Positions 7,417 through 15,486 of a DNA stretch of 38,107 nt are shown here, piece after piece; the stretch's first letter is position 1; each line of letters begins with the position of its first letter. The position numbers and the translations under genes were made by a program. The notes below the pieces were generated by a model, which worked only from the letters and a program-made list of their open reading frames with translations, had not been told where the DNA came from and ran no database searches. This DNA comes from Candidatus Rokuibacteriota bacterium (GTDB taxonomy: Bacteria; Methylomirabilota; Methylomirabilia; Rokubacteriales; CSP1-6): contig QHRW01000001.1 of assembly GCA_003220265.1 (NCBI GenBank), positions 1-38,107 on the forward strand. Direction: 5' to 3'.

Positions 7417-7635
7417 ATGGCGGTGAAGATCACCATCCGACCCAATGGCCCCTATCTCGTGGAGGGCGACGTGGAGCTCGTCGACGTCAACGGCAACAAG
7501 ATCGACACCGGCGGGCAGCCGCGGATCGCGCTGTGCCGCTGCGGCGGGTCCGTGAAGAAGCCCTTCTGCGACGGCACGCACAGCAAGATCGGGTTCCAGG
7601 CGGCCGAGGCCGCCGTGGCGCAGGAGAAGAAGTAG
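7417..7635 (+). CDS. CDGSH-type [2Fe-2S] protein
   Basis: 72 residues with a CDGSH zinc-finger-like Fe-S motif: C40-R-C42 ... C51-D-G-T-H55 (LCRCGGSVKKPFCDGTH), giving the 3Cys-1His ligation of a [2Fe-2S] cluster typical of mitoNEET-like proteins. Known members carry electrons or labile clusters. An N-terminal strand region (MAVKITIRPNGPYLVEGDVE) is typical of bacterial single-CDGSH proteins. ATG at 7417 has GGGAGG upstream. It is divergent from the radical SAM selenoprotein and ends at a strong shared terminator. The sequence TGCTATCGT at 7372-7380 could be its extended -10. Confidence 0.93.
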   Translation: MAVKITIRPNGPYLVEGDVELVDVNGNKIDTGGQPRIALCRCGGSVKKPFCDGTHSKIGFQAAEAAVAQEKK

Positions 7636-7647
7636 GCGACAAACGCC

Positions 7648-7677
7648 ACAGGGGACCGGGTCACCCCGGTCCCCTGT
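7648..7677. terminator. Bidirectional terminator hairpin between CDGSH and RRM genes
   Basis: A perfect 13-pair stem: ACAGGGGACCGGG (7648-7660), loop TCAC, CCCGGTCCCCTGT (7665-7677). It lies between two convergent genes, 12 bases after the CDGSH stop and about 20 bases from the RRM stop. Only a weak U-rich trail (ACGTTGTT) follows on the plus strand. Confidence 0.8.
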
Positions 7678-7697
7678 ACGTTGTTACCAGCGAGCGC

Positions 7698-8015
7698 TTA
7701 CCAGCGGCCGCCGCTCCGACCGAAGCCGCCGCCGCCACCCGAGCGAGCCGGCCGGCCGCCGCCCGCGGGCGAGGCCTTGGCCTTCTCGACCTGGAGCCGG
7801 CGCCCCTCGAAGTCGCGACCGTTGAGGCGATTGATCGCCTCGTCGGCAGCCTCGGGCGTCGCCATCTCGACGAAGCCGAAGCCGCGCGAGCGGCCCGTGT
7901 CACGATCGGTCACCACGGTCGCGGATGCCACCTCACCAACCTCGGCGAAGAGGTCGCGAAGCTGCTCGTTGGACGTGGCGAAGGGGAGACCACCGACGAA
8001 AAGTTTCTGAGCCAT
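7698..8015 (-). CDS. RNA-binding protein with one RRM domain and Gly/Arg-rich tail
   Basis: 105 residues. The RRM fills residues 4-80 with RNP2 LFVGGL (5-10) and RNP1 RGFGFVEM (44-51), whose aromatic residues stack on RNA. Residues 82-105 form a Gly/Arg/Ser tail (GGGGGFGRSGG) like bacterial and cyanobacterial Rbp proteins, which bind single-stranded RNA and are often cold- or stress-induced. ATG at 8015 follows a GGAG-containing leader. It stands alone, convergent with the CDGSH gene. Confidence 0.95.
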   Translation of the reverse strand: MAQKLFVGGLPFATSNEQLRDLFAEVGEVASATVVTDRDTGRSRGFGFVEMATPEAADEAINRLNGRDFEGRRLQVEKAKASPAGGGRPARSGGGGGFGRSGGRW

Positions 8016-8187
8016 GAACGCGTCTCCTTCAAGACCTTCCGCTCCACTGCACGTCCCAGCACGCGGAAGACCCTACCGGCGACGCGGTCTGATGCACGAT
8101 GGGACCCTGATGGGCCGCTCGACCAGACACCCGCAGTGTACCTGAGGGATTTCGCAGCCGCCACTCGAACCCTGCCGCGGCGCGGCG

Positions 8188-8196
8188 TGCTACTAT
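8188..8196 (+). promoter_or_regulatory. Extended -10 promoter (TGCTACTAT) for ABC operon 1
   Basis: TGC followed by TACTAT matches an extended -10 element. It lies 58 bases before the ATG of the binding protein, leaving room for the leader and a GGAGGG ribosome site (8241-8246). It is the best promoter match in the 239-base gap 8016-8254; I see nothing else there. Confidence 0.45.
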
Positions 8197-8254
8197 CGGC
8201 GCCACTGCACGCTCGCCCGGCACAGCGCTCACGCCTCGCAGGAGGGACGCCGAG

Positions 8255-9811
8255 ATGACGCAGCTCGACCGCCGCCAGTTCCTCGCCGGCGCCACGGCCA
8301 CCGCCGCCGCCCTCGCCGCCCCGTCGGTCCACGCGCAGAAGGCCGGCGGCACGCTCCGCTTCGTGGCCCAGGCCGATCTGAAGATCCTCGACCCCGTGTG
8401 GACGACGGCCTACATCACGCGCAACCACAGCTACCTCGTGTACGACACGCTCTTCGGCACCGACGAGAAGCTGCAGGTGCGCCCGCAGATGGTGGACAGG
8501 CACAGCGTCTCGCGCGACGGCATGAAGTACAGCTTCACGCTGCGCGACGGGCTCAAGTGGCACGACGGCCAGCCCGTCGTCGCCGAGGATTGCGTGGAGT
8601 CGCTCAAGCGCTGGATGAAGAAGGACCGCTTCGGGCGCCTGCTGGCGGCGCATGGCCCCAGGCTGGCCGCCGCCGACCGCAAGACGTTCACGCTGGAGCT
8701 CGGCGAGAAGTTCGGGCCCGTGCTGGAGGCGCTCGGCAAGCCGTCGAGCAACGTGCCGTTCATGATGCCGGCCCGCATCGCGGCCACGTCCGCCGACGAG
8801 CAGATCAAGGAGATCGTGGGCTCGGGGCCGTTCCGCTTCGTGAAGGACGAGTGGCAGCCGGGCAACCAGGTCGTCTACGTCAAGCACGCCGACTACGTTC
8901 CGCGGCGGGTCCATCTCGACAAGGTCGTGTGGCGCTACATGCCGGACGCGGCCACCGCGGCGGCCGCGCTGGCGGCGGGCGAGATCGACTGGTGGGAGAT
9001 CCCGCCGATCGACTTCATCGCCAAGGTCGAGCAGAACTCGGCGCTGTCGACCTTCCTGCCCGACGCGCTCGGCACGCAGGGCTGGCTGCGGCCCAATCAC
9101 CTGCACCCGCCCTTCAACAACAAGAAGGCGCGGCAGGCGCTGCTGCACATGATGAGCCAGGAGACGTACCTGCAGGCCGCCATCGGTGTCTCCAAGTATT
9201 TCCGCACGTGCGCGAGCGTGTTCGCCTGCGCCGGCCCCTACGCGAGCAAGGCCGGCGCCGAGGGGCTCGACCGGCAGAACATGGAGCGCGCCCGGCAGCT
9301 CGTGAAGGAGTCGGGCTACGACGGCCGGCCGGTGACGGTCGTGCACATCACCGACATCGGATTTCTGAACGCGGCGGCCCTCGTCACGCGCGAGCTGATG
9401 ACGGCGGCCGGCTTCAATGTGGATCTCAAGGCGATGGACTGGTCGACGGGCCTGGCCGTGCGCGCGAAGAAGGATCCTCCGGACAAGGGCGGCTGGAACG
9501 TGCTGCATACGTGGTGGATGGCGGCCGACGTCATGCACCCGGCCGTGCACTTCGGCGTGTCGGGCGCGGGGCCGGGCGCCTGGTTCGGCTGGCCGGAGAT
9601 CCCGCAGCTCGAGAAGCTCATCACCGACTTCGTGCGCGCCACCGATCAGCCGCGCCGCAAGCAGCTCGCCGAGGAGGTCCAGAAGGTCGCGCTCGACGAG
9701 GTGGCCTACGTGCCGTGGGGCGAATGGATGCAGCCCACCGCGTTCCGCAAGAACGTGAACGGCATCCTGAAGTTCATCGCGCCGCTGTTCTGGAACGTGT
9801 CGATCGCCTGA
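8255..9811 (+). CDS. ABC transporter solute-binding protein, family 5 (peptide/nickel type), Tat-exported
   Basis: 518 residues. The N-terminus carries a twin-arginine signal (LDRRQFLAGATATAAALAAP) cleaved near SVHA-Q. The mature part has SBP family 5 hallmarks: an opening GGTLRFVAQADLKILDP, KYSFTLRDGLKWHDGQPV, GSGPFRFVKDEWQPGN and a late PWGEW segment. Known role: capture of peptides or other medium-size solutes in the periplasm and delivery to a DppB/DppC permease. Its closest relative in the window is the binding protein at 27206-28783 (shared DLKILDP, TTAYITRNH and NHLHPPFNNKKARQALL), which neighbours an N-carbamoylase, so both may bind amino-acid derivatives rather than plain peptides. 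First gene of operon 1; the permease ATG follows 14 bases after its stop. Confidence 0.95.
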   Translation: MTQLDRRQFLAGATATAAALAAPSVHAQKAGGTLRFVAQADLKILDPVWTTAYITRNHSYLVYDTLFGTDEKLQVRPQMVDRHSVSRDGMKYSFTLRDGLKWHDGQPVVAEDCVESLKRWMKKDRFGRLLAAHGPRLAAADRKTFTLELGEKFGPVLEALGKPSSNVPFMMPARIAATSADEQIKEIVGSGPFRFVKDEWQPGNQVVYVKHADYVPRRVHLDKVVWRYMPDAATAAAALAAGEIDWWEIPPIDFIAKVEQNSALSTFLPDALGTQGWLRPNHLHPPFNNKKARQALLHMMSQETYLQAAIGVSKYFRTCASVFACAGPYASKAGAEGLDRQNMERARQLVKESGYDGRPVTVVHITDIGFLNAAALVTRELMTAAGFNVDLKAMDWSTGLAVRAKKDPPDKGGWNVLHTWWMAADVMHPAVHFGVSGAGPGAWFGWPEIPQLEKLITDFVRATDQPRRKQLAEEVQKVALDEVAYVPWGEWMQPTAFRKNVNGILKFIAPLFWNVSIA

Positions 9812-9825
9812 CGCTGGAGCGGGCC

Positions 9826-10767
9826 ATGCTGGCCGAGATCCTCCGCCGGTTGGTGGCCACGATTCCCGTGATGGTGGTCGTGGCGCTCGCCGTCTTCGCG
9901 CTGCTCCACGTGACGCCGGGCGATCCCGCCGTCATCATCGCCGGCGACTACGCCACCGGTGACGACATCGCGCGCATCCGCACGCGGCTCGGCCTGGACC
10001 AGCCCTTCCACGTCCAGGTGGGGATCTGGCTCGGCCGCATCGTCCGCGGGGATCTCGGCACGTCGATCTTCTCGGGGTTGCCCGTGGCCACGCTGATCGG
10101 CCAGCGCGCGGCCACCACCATCTGGCTGACCCTGTTCGCCATGCTCATCAGCGTGGGCATCGGGGTGCCGGCCGGCGTGGTGGCGGCCTGGCGGCGCGGC
10201 TCGTGGATCGATCGCGCGGTCATGGTATTCGCCGTCTCGGGGTTCTCGATGCCGACGTTCTGGCTCGGCTTCATCCTCGTCTACGTCTTCGCGATCACGG
10301 CCGGCTGGCTGCCGGTCCAGGGCTATCTCCCGATGGCGAGCGGGCTGTGGCCGTTCTTCAGCCACCTGATCCTGCCGGCGCTGACGCTGTCGCTCGTCTA
10401 CATGGCGCTCATCGCGCGCATGACCCGCGCCAGCATGCTGGGCGTGCTGGAAGAGGACTACATCCGCACGGCCTTCGCCAAGGGCCTGGCGCCGCGCTGG
10501 GTGCTCATCCGCCATGCGCTGAAGAACGCCTCGCTGCCGGTAGTGACCATCATCGGCATCGGCTTCGCGCTGCTGATCGGCGGCGCCGTGGTGACCGAGA
10601 GCGTCTTCGCGCTGCCCGGCCTGGGCCGCCTGACGGTAGACGCCATCGTGCGGCGCGACTACCCGGTGATCCAGGGCGTCCTTCTCGTCGTCTCCGGCGT
10701 CTACGTGCTCATCAACCTCGTGGTCGACGTCCTCTACGTCGTCCTGGACCCACGGATAAGGTACTAA
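9826..10767 (+). CDS. ABC transporter permease, DppB family
   Basis: 313 residues, six predicted membrane spans, first span near residues 9-30. Features of DppB/OppB: an early HVTPGDPA segment, RGDLGTSIFSG, the EAA-type cytoplasmic loop around EEDYIRTAFAKGL which docks the ATPase, and the terminal VVLDPRIRY. ATG at 9826 has GGAG six bases before it; the frame is open further upstream but overlaps the binding protein. It forms the channel with the DppC-type subunit encoded downstream, which is frameshifted here, so this permease may lack its normal partner. Confidence 0.95.
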   Translation: MLAEILRRLVATIPVMVVVALAVFALLHVTPGDPAVIIAGDYATGDDIARIRTRLGLDQPFHVQVGIWLGRIVRGDLGTSIFSGLPVATLIGQRAATTIWLTLFAMLISVGIGVPAGVVAAWRRGSWIDRAVMVFAVSGFSMPTFWLGFILVYVFAITAGWLPVQGYLPMASGLWPFFSHLILPALTLSLVYMALIARMTRASMLGVLEEDYIRTAFAKGLAPRWVLIRHALKNASLPVVTIIGIGFALLIGGAVVTESVFALPGLGRLTVDAIVRRDYPVIQGVLLVVSGVYVLINLVVDVLYVVLDPRIRY

Positions 10768-10769
10768 GG

Positions 10770-10950
10770 GCGAAACAGAGCGCGAAACAGAGGGGCGCCA
10801 TGGCTCCGCCGGGGCGCCCCGAACGTTGGGGGGGTGGGGGCCATTTCGGGGCCCCCCACGAACTAAGCGCGAAACAGAGGGGCGCCACGGCTGCGCCGGG
10901 GCGCCCGAACGTTGGGGGGGTGGGGGGCCGTTTCGGGGCCCCCCACGAAG
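10770..10950 (-). repeat. Tandem two-hairpin repeat (two ~87-base copies plus a stub) at the dppB/dppC junction of operon 1
   Basis: Copy 1 is 10780-10866 and copy 2 is 10867-10950, period 87, with a short partial copy (GCGAAACAGAG) at 10770-10780. Each unit has two inverted repeats: GGGGCGCC with GGCGCCCC, and GGGGCC with GGCCCC. Read on the minus strand, the units align with the doublet at 16430-16598, with base changes that keep the stems paired. No open frame in it looks coding. Confidence 0.85.
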
Positions 10951-10951
10951 A

Positions 10952-11164
10952 ATGATCCACCAGAGCTGCGGATCTACGAGATCTTCGAGAAGAACAAGGG
11001 GGCGTTCCACGCGCGGTTTCGCGATCATGCGGCGCGCCTGATGCGGCGGCACGGCTTGCGCATCGTCGACATGTGGGAAAGCCGGGCGCACGAGCGGGTG
11101 GAGTTCGTCTACCTGCTCGAGTGGAAGGACGAGGCCGCGCTCGCCGGCCGCGTGACGGGATCCC
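10952..11164 (+). pseudogene. NIPSNAP-family remnant, frameshifted and truncated
   Basis: The codons after two extra bases (10961-10962) read ELRIYEIFEKNKGAFHARF and go on to VEFVYLLEWKDEAAL, a recognisable N-terminal half of a NIPSNAP domain (family ~105 residues). ATG-ATC-CAC at 10952 would be the natural start (MIH + ELRIYE) but is out of frame because of those two bases. The normal C-terminal half is missing; the frame ends at 11184, after the DppC start. It looks like debris inserted with the tandem repeat between dppB and dppC. Confidence 0.7.
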
Positions 11165-12038
11165 GTGTCGGTTCGCGTCGCTGATCTCGAGCGCCCACCG
11201 TCGCTGGCTGAGGACCGCGCGGCGGCGGCGGGGCTGGCCGCGCGGCTCAGGCGTCTCGTCACGCGCCAGCCGATGTTCACGGCGGGGATCGTGGTGCTGG
11301 TCCTCGTCGTGCTCAGCGGTGTGCTCGCGCCGTGGTGGGGGACGGGCGACCCGCTCCAGATGAGGCCCGCGCAGCGGCTGCAGCCGCCGTCGGCCGCGCG
11401 GTGGTTCGGACGTCTACACGCGCACGCTCTACGGCGCGCGCATCTCGCTGGTGGTCGGCGCTTGCGTGGCCGTGCTCAGCCTGGCTCTCGGCACCACGCT
11501 GGGCCTCGTCATCGGCTTCTATCGCCGGCTCGACGCCGTCATGATGCGCGTGATGGACGGCCTCATGGCGATTCCCGCCATCCTGCTGGCGCTGGCCCTG
11601 ATGGCGATGCTGCGCGGGAGCGCGCGCAACGTCGTCATCGCGCTCGTGATTCCGGAGATCCCGCGCGTGATCCGCCTGGTGCGCGGCTCGGTCCTCTCCC
11701 TGCGCGAGCACACGATGGTGGAGGCGGCGCGCGCGCTCGGCGTGGGCACGCCGCGCATCCTGGTCCGCTATGTGCTCCCCGCCCTGGTGGCGCCGCTCGT
11801 CGTGCAGGCCACGTACATCTGCGCCTCCGCGATCCTCTTCGAGGCGTACCTGTCGTTCCTCGGCGCCGGCACGCCGCCGCACATCCCGTCGTGGGGCAAC
11901 ATCATGGCCGAGGGCAAGACCTACGTGCAGCTGGCCTTCTGGATCATCCTCTTCCCCGGCCTGTTCCTGGCCGCCACGGTGCTGGCCATCAACCTCGTCG
12001 GTGACGGGCTGCGCGAACTCCTGGACGTGCGTGCCTGA
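11165..12038 (+). pseudogene. ABC transporter permease, DppC family, frameshifted by a ~20-base deletion
   Basis: The N-terminal part reads from GTG 11165 (MSVRVADLERPP) through the first membrane span and LQPPSAARWFG. Homology then jumps frame at about 11408 and continues as DVYTRTLYGARISLVVG to the end (LVGDGLRELLDV). In DppC proteins the sequence at the break is WFG-TDxxGR-D; here one G joins TTC to GAC, so about 20 bases coding the GTDxxGRD signature are missing. The rest is intact, including the ATPase-docking segment EAARALGVGTPRI (~11725). Either a true recent pseudogene or an assembly error. Product expected to be non-functional unless internal initiation near 11451 gives a partial protein. 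Confidence 0.8.
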
Positions 12039-12112
12039 TCCGCAGCATCTTGACGAGGCGACGGCGGCGGCGCTAGTTTCGCGCCGTTCCCGCGGGACGA
12101 GGGGAGGTCGCG

Positions 12113-13387
12113 ATGCGCCCGATCATGACGATGGCCTGCGTGCTGCTCCTGGGTGTGGCCGGCTGTGCGTCGCCGCCGGCGCCGCGCGAGGCCGCCCCCG
12201 GCGGTGCGGCGCCGCGCTTCGCCGCCAGCGGGTTCGAGGCCGAGGCGCACGGCGCGGCGCACGGCTATCCGATCGGGAACCGCTCGACGTTCTTCCGGCT
12301 CCCGTACCTGGTGGGCTCGCACAGCCATCTCGACGAGATCTTCCAGGCCCACGTCATCCGCCGCGCCGCTCACCCGTCGCCGCTGGCGCGCGCGAGCAGC
12401 GAGCCCGCCATCACGTACCGGTTCCAGGAGACGACCCGGACCCTCGACGATTACCTGACGCGTCATCCGACCACGGGCCTGCTGATCGCGCGTGACGACA
12501 CGATCCTCGTGGAGCGCTACCAGTACGGTCGCAACGACCGGCATCGGCTGACCTCGTGGTCGATGGCCAAGACCGTGACCTCGATGCTGGTCGGCATCGC
12601 GATCGCCGAGCAGCGAATCCGGTCGGTGGACGATCCGGCCGAGCGCTACGTGCCGGCGCTGACGGGAACGGAGTACGGCCGCACGTCGCTGCGTCACCTG
12701 CTGCAGATGTCGTCGGGGGTGAAGTTCGTCGAGAAGTACACCGGCGACGACGACGTCGCCGAGCTCGCACGCCGTACCTTCCTGCAGACGAAGCCCGGCG
12801 GCCTCGAGGCCGTCCGCCCATTCAACGAGCGCGAGCAGCCCGGGGGCACGCGGTTCTCGTACGCCTCGGTCGAGACCGAGATCCTCGGCCTGGTGCTGCG
12901 CGGCGCCACCGGGCGGCCGGTGAGCGCGTACCTCGAGGAGAAGATCTGGCAGCCGATCGGCGCCGAGGCCGATGCCACGTGGCTCGTCGACGACACGGGC
13001 CAGGAATCGACGTACTGCTGTGTCAACGCGGTGCTGCGCGACTGGGCGCGGCTCGGCCTGCTCCTTGCCCATGATGGGCGCTGGCGTGGACGGCAGATCA
13101 TCCCGGCCGAGTGGCTTCTGGCGGCGACCACCGTGAGCCCGGAGCAGCCGCACCTGCGTCCGCGCGTCGCCACGTCCTTCTTCGGCTACGGCTACCAGGT
13201 GTGGATCGTGCCCGGCGAGCGACGGATGTTCGTGCTGCTCGGCGTGCGCGGACAGTCGATCTACGTCGATCCGACGAGCCGCCTCGTGATGGTGCACACC
13301 GCCGTGCGGCGCCAGCCCGGGAACGATCCCGGCAACATCGAGGCGGGCGCGTTGTGGGGCGGTGTCCTGCGAGCGCTGGGGGGGTGA
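12113..13387 (+). CDS. Serine hydrolase, class C beta-lactamase/penicillin-binding fold, lipoprotein
   Basis: 424 residues. The signal peptide ends in a lipobox, LGVAGC, with C18 as the lipidated residue, so the protein is membrane-anchored outside the cytoplasm. The catalytic S150-M-A-K153 (SWSMAKTVTSML) is the SxxK motif and Y250-A-S252 the YxN-equivalent of the beta-lactamase/esterase EstB/DD-peptidase superfamily. A third KTG-like motif is not obvious. Known members are esterases, amide hydrolases or D-aminopeptidases; true lactamase activity is unlikely for a lipoprotein of this type. It has its own ribosome site (GGGGAGG) and an upstream TAGTTT box near 12074. It shares a terminator with the convergent repeat protein. 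Confidence 0.9.
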   Translation: MRPIMTMACVLLLGVAGCASPPAPREAAPGGAAPRFAASGFEAEAHGAAHGYPIGNRSTFFRLPYLVGSHSHLDEIFQAHVIRRAAHPSPLARASSEPAITYRFQETTRTLDDYLTRHPTTGLLIARDDTILVERYQYGRNDRHRLTSWSMAKTVTSMLVGIAIAEQRIRSVDDPAERYVPALTGTEYGRTSLRHLLQMSSGVKFVEKYTGDDDVAELARRTFLQTKPGGLEAVRPFNEREQPGGTRFSYASVETEILGLVLRGATGRPVSAYLEEKIWQPIGAEADATWLVDDTGQESTYCCVNAVLRDWARLGLLLAHDGRWRGRQIIPAEWLLAATTVSPEQPHLRPRVATSFFGYGYQVWIVPGERRMFVLLGVRGQSIYVDPTSRLVMVHTAVRRQPGNDPGNIEAGALWGGVLRALGG

Positions 13388-13392
13388 AGCAC

Positions 13393-13414
13393 GGGGGGCC
13401 GGCGACGGCCCCCC
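13393..13414. terminator. Bidirectional GC hairpin between convergent genes
   Basis: GGGGGGCC (13393-13400), loop of six bases, GGCCCCCC (13407-13414). It lies 5 bases after the serine hydrolase stop and 16 bases from the repeat protein stop. There is no U-tract; the placement supports a terminator role for both genes. Confidence 0.65.
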
Positions 13415-13430
13415 GCTGCCTCGGCGAGCG

Positions 13431-13778
13431 TTAGGACTGCAGGCCGCGGGGCGCCTGCGCGTCGTCCTGCGTGGCCGGCGCCTGTGCGTCCTGACCGCGG
13501 GGCGCCTGCAAGTCGTCGGTACGCGCGTGGAGATCACCGCGCGGCGCCTGCGCGTCGTCCGTGCTTGCCCGGAAATCACCGCGCGGTGCCTGGGCGTCGT
13601 CGGTGCTGGCGCGGAGCTCACCGCGGGGAGCCTGCAGGTCGTCGGTGCGCGCGTTCACGCTGGCGCGTGGCGCCTGCGCGTCGCCCACGTTGGCGGCGAA
13701 CGCCGGCAGCGTGCCGACCGTCACCAGCGTCACGAACACCGCGCTCAGCGCGGCCGCGAACGTCTTGAACATCGTCAT
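13431..13778 (-). CDS. Secreted protein built of 14-residue QAPRG repeats
   Basis: 115 residues. ATG at 13778 has an AAGGAGG site. Residues 1-28 form a signal peptide (cleavage near AFA-A). The rest is repeats: four 14-residue units, DAQAPRASVNARTD, DLQAPRGELRASTD, DAQAPRGDFRASTD and DAQAPRGDLHARTD, followed by three shortened ones ending DAQAPRGLQS. The DNA period is 42 bases. There are no cysteines, and the composition is polar with alternating acidic and Arg residues. I do not recognise the family. The protein is small, exported and likely disordered; it could be a structural or matrix peptide, a binding protein, or a multi-core precursor cut at repeated sites. It stands alone, divergent from ABC operon 2. 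Confidence 0.8.
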   Translation of the reverse strand: MTMFKTFAAALSAVFVTLVTVGTLPAFAANVGDAQAPRASVNARTDDLQAPRGELRASTDDAQAPRGDFRASTDDAQAPRGDLHARTDDLQAPRGQDAQAPATQDDAQAPRGLQS

Positions 13779-13914
13779 CGTCTTGTCCTCCTTCTGCGCC
13801 TTGAGACGAGCGGCGGCGCGCGACGGGTTCACGGAAAATTTTTCCCCGCGGTGGCCACGTCTTGGGCTACCTTGGCCCCGCTCGCGATCAGGCAAAATGC
13901 CCGAGGAGGCCACG

Positions 13915-15486
13915 ATGCGATTCAACACGACGAAGCTCGGGGTGATGACGGGGCTCGCGCTCGCGCTACTGGTGATCGGCCTCGTGACGTCCGCCGGCGC
14001 GCAGCCCGCGGGCACCCTGGTGGTCGGCCTGGTGGCCGAGCCAGTCAACCTCGATCCCGCGCAGGTGACGGACCTCAACTCCAATCGCGTGGGCCGCCGC
14101 ATCGTCGAGACGCTCGTGACGTTTCCCGACGAGAGCACGCACATCGTGCCGGGGCTGGCCGAGTCGTGGACGGTATCGAAGGACGGTCTGCACTACACGT
14201 TCAAGCTGCGCAAGGGCGTCGCCTTCCACGACGGCACGCCATTCAACGCCGAGGCCGTGAAGTTCTCCATCGAGCGGCAGATCAATCCCGAGCACCCGGC
14301 CGCCAAGGTCGGCAAGTATCCCTTCGCCAACTACTTCTTCGGCAACGTGAAGGCGGTCGAGGTCGTCGATCCGCTCACCGTCGAGTTCGTGCTGAAGGAG
14401 CCGCGCGCCTCCTTCCTCGCCGTGCTCACCGCCGGCGCCGCCTCCGTGGTGAGCCCGAGCGCCGTGAAGAAGTTCGGCGCCGACTATCCCTCGAACCCCA
14501 TCGGCACCGGGCCCTTCAAGTTCGTCGCGTGGGAGCGCGGGCAGAAGGTGGTGCTGGAGAAGAACCCGGGCTACTGGCGCGGGCCGGCGAAGATCGAGCG
14601 CGTGATCTATCGCCCCATCGTCGAGGACCAGGCGCGCCTCACGGAATTGCTCACCGGCGCCCTCGATCTCATCGTGGGCACGCCGCCCGACTACGTGGGC
14701 CAGCTCGAGTCGAGCGGCAAGGTGACGCTGCTCAAGCAGGTGGGCGCGCACGTCTGGTACCTCGGCATCAACAACCAGAAGAAGCCCTTCGACGACAAGC
14801 GCGTGCGCCAGGCCATGAACTACGCGGTCAACAAGGACGCCATCGTGCGCGACGTCCTCAAGGGCACCGGCTCGCTGTCGGCCGGGCCCGTGCTGCCGAA
14901 GACGTGGGGGGCGGACACCGCGCTCAAGCCCTATCCCTACGACCCGGAGCGCGCGAAGAAGCTGCTGGGCGAGGCCGGCTATCCGTCCGGCTTCACCACC
15001 ACGCTGTGGGTGCCGGAGTCCGGCTCGGGGATGCAGTCGCCGGTGGCGATGTCGACGGTCATCCAGTCCAACCTCAAGGCGGTCGGCATCAACGTGACGC
15101 TGCAGACGATGGAGTGGGGCGCCTATCTCGCCAAGCTGCGCACCAAGGAGCAGGAGCTGTTCGCGCTGTCGTGGATGGCGGGCAACGAGGACCCCGACAT
15201 GGTGATGTACCCGCTGCTGCACTCGAGCCAGTGGACGCCCAACGGCCCCAACCGCGCGCTCTACCGGAACGAGAAGTTCGACGAGCTGCTCCACCAGGCG
15301 CGGCTGACCACCGACGAGAAGAAGCGCGCCGACCTCTACCGCCAGGCCCAGCGCATCCTCGTCGACGACGCGCCGTGGATCTTCGTCGACCACGAGATCC
15401 AGACGGCCGCCCATGCCAGGCGCGTGCAGGGCTTCAAGCTCCATCCGAGCTTCGACCTGCGCGTCGAGACGATCTCGCTGAAGTGA
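13915..15486 (+). CDS. ABC transporter solute-binding protein, family 5, Sec-exported
   Basis: 523 residues. A Sec signal peptide (residues 1-30, cleavage near AGA-Q) precedes the SBP family 5 body: GTLVVGLVAEPVNLDPA, HYTFKLRKGVAFHDGTPFN, GTGPFKFVAWERGQKV, NYAVNKDAI. Known role: periplasmic binding of peptides or related solutes. ATG at 13915 was chosen over an in-frame ATG at 13897 because a GAGGAGG ribosome site lies between them. TACCTT at 13868-13873 is a possible -10. Its stop overlaps the GTG of the next permease (GTGA), so the genes are translationally coupled. Confidence 0.95.
   Translation: MRFNTTKLGVMTGLALALLVIGLVTSAGAQPAGTLVVGLVAEPVNLDPAQVTDLNSNRVGRRIVETLVTFPDESTHIVPGLAESWTVSKDGLHYTFKLRKGVAFHDGTPFNAEAVKFSIERQINPEHPAAKVGKYPFANYFFGNVKAVEVVDPLTVEFVLKEPRASFLAVLTAGAASVVSPSAVKKFGADYPSNPIGTGPFKFVAWERGQKVVLEKNPGYWRGPAKIERVIYRPIVEDQARLTELLTGALDLIVGTPPDYVGQLESSGKVTLLKQVGAHVWYLGINNQKKPFDDKRVRQAMNYAVNKDAIVRDVLKGTGSLSAGPVLPKTWGADTALKPYPYDPERAKKLLGEAGYPSGFTTTLWVPESGSGMQSPVAMSTVIQSNLKAVGINVTLQTMEWGAYLAKLRTKEQELFALSWMAGNEDPDMVMYPLLHSSQWTPNGPNRALYRNEKFDELLHQARLTTDEKKRADLYRQAQRILVDDAPWIFVDHEIQTAAHARRVQGFKLHPSFDLRVETISLK

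Noticed and set aside
7351..7581. 77-residue upstream extension of the radical SAM frame
   Set aside because: It overlaps the well-supported CDGSH gene and its residues do not look like any domain; the ATG at 7350 fits the conserved N-terminus.
10770..10950. Possible insertion sequence or transposon end
   Set aside because: No transposase, no target-site duplication that I can identify; the units are short hairpin repeats.
11165..11450. Programmed frameshift in DppC
   Set aside because: No slippery sequence at the junction and a block of about seven conserved residues is missing, which fits a deletion.
12113..13387. Antibiotic-resistance beta-lactamase
   Set aside because: SxxK and YxS are present, but the lipoprotein signal, missing clear KTG and overall layout fit the broad serine hydrolase group rather than AmpC.
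13431..13720. Regular DNA repeats resembling a CRISPR array
   Set aside because: The period is 42 bases without unique spacers and the repeats encode an in-frame 14-residue protein unit after a signal peptide.
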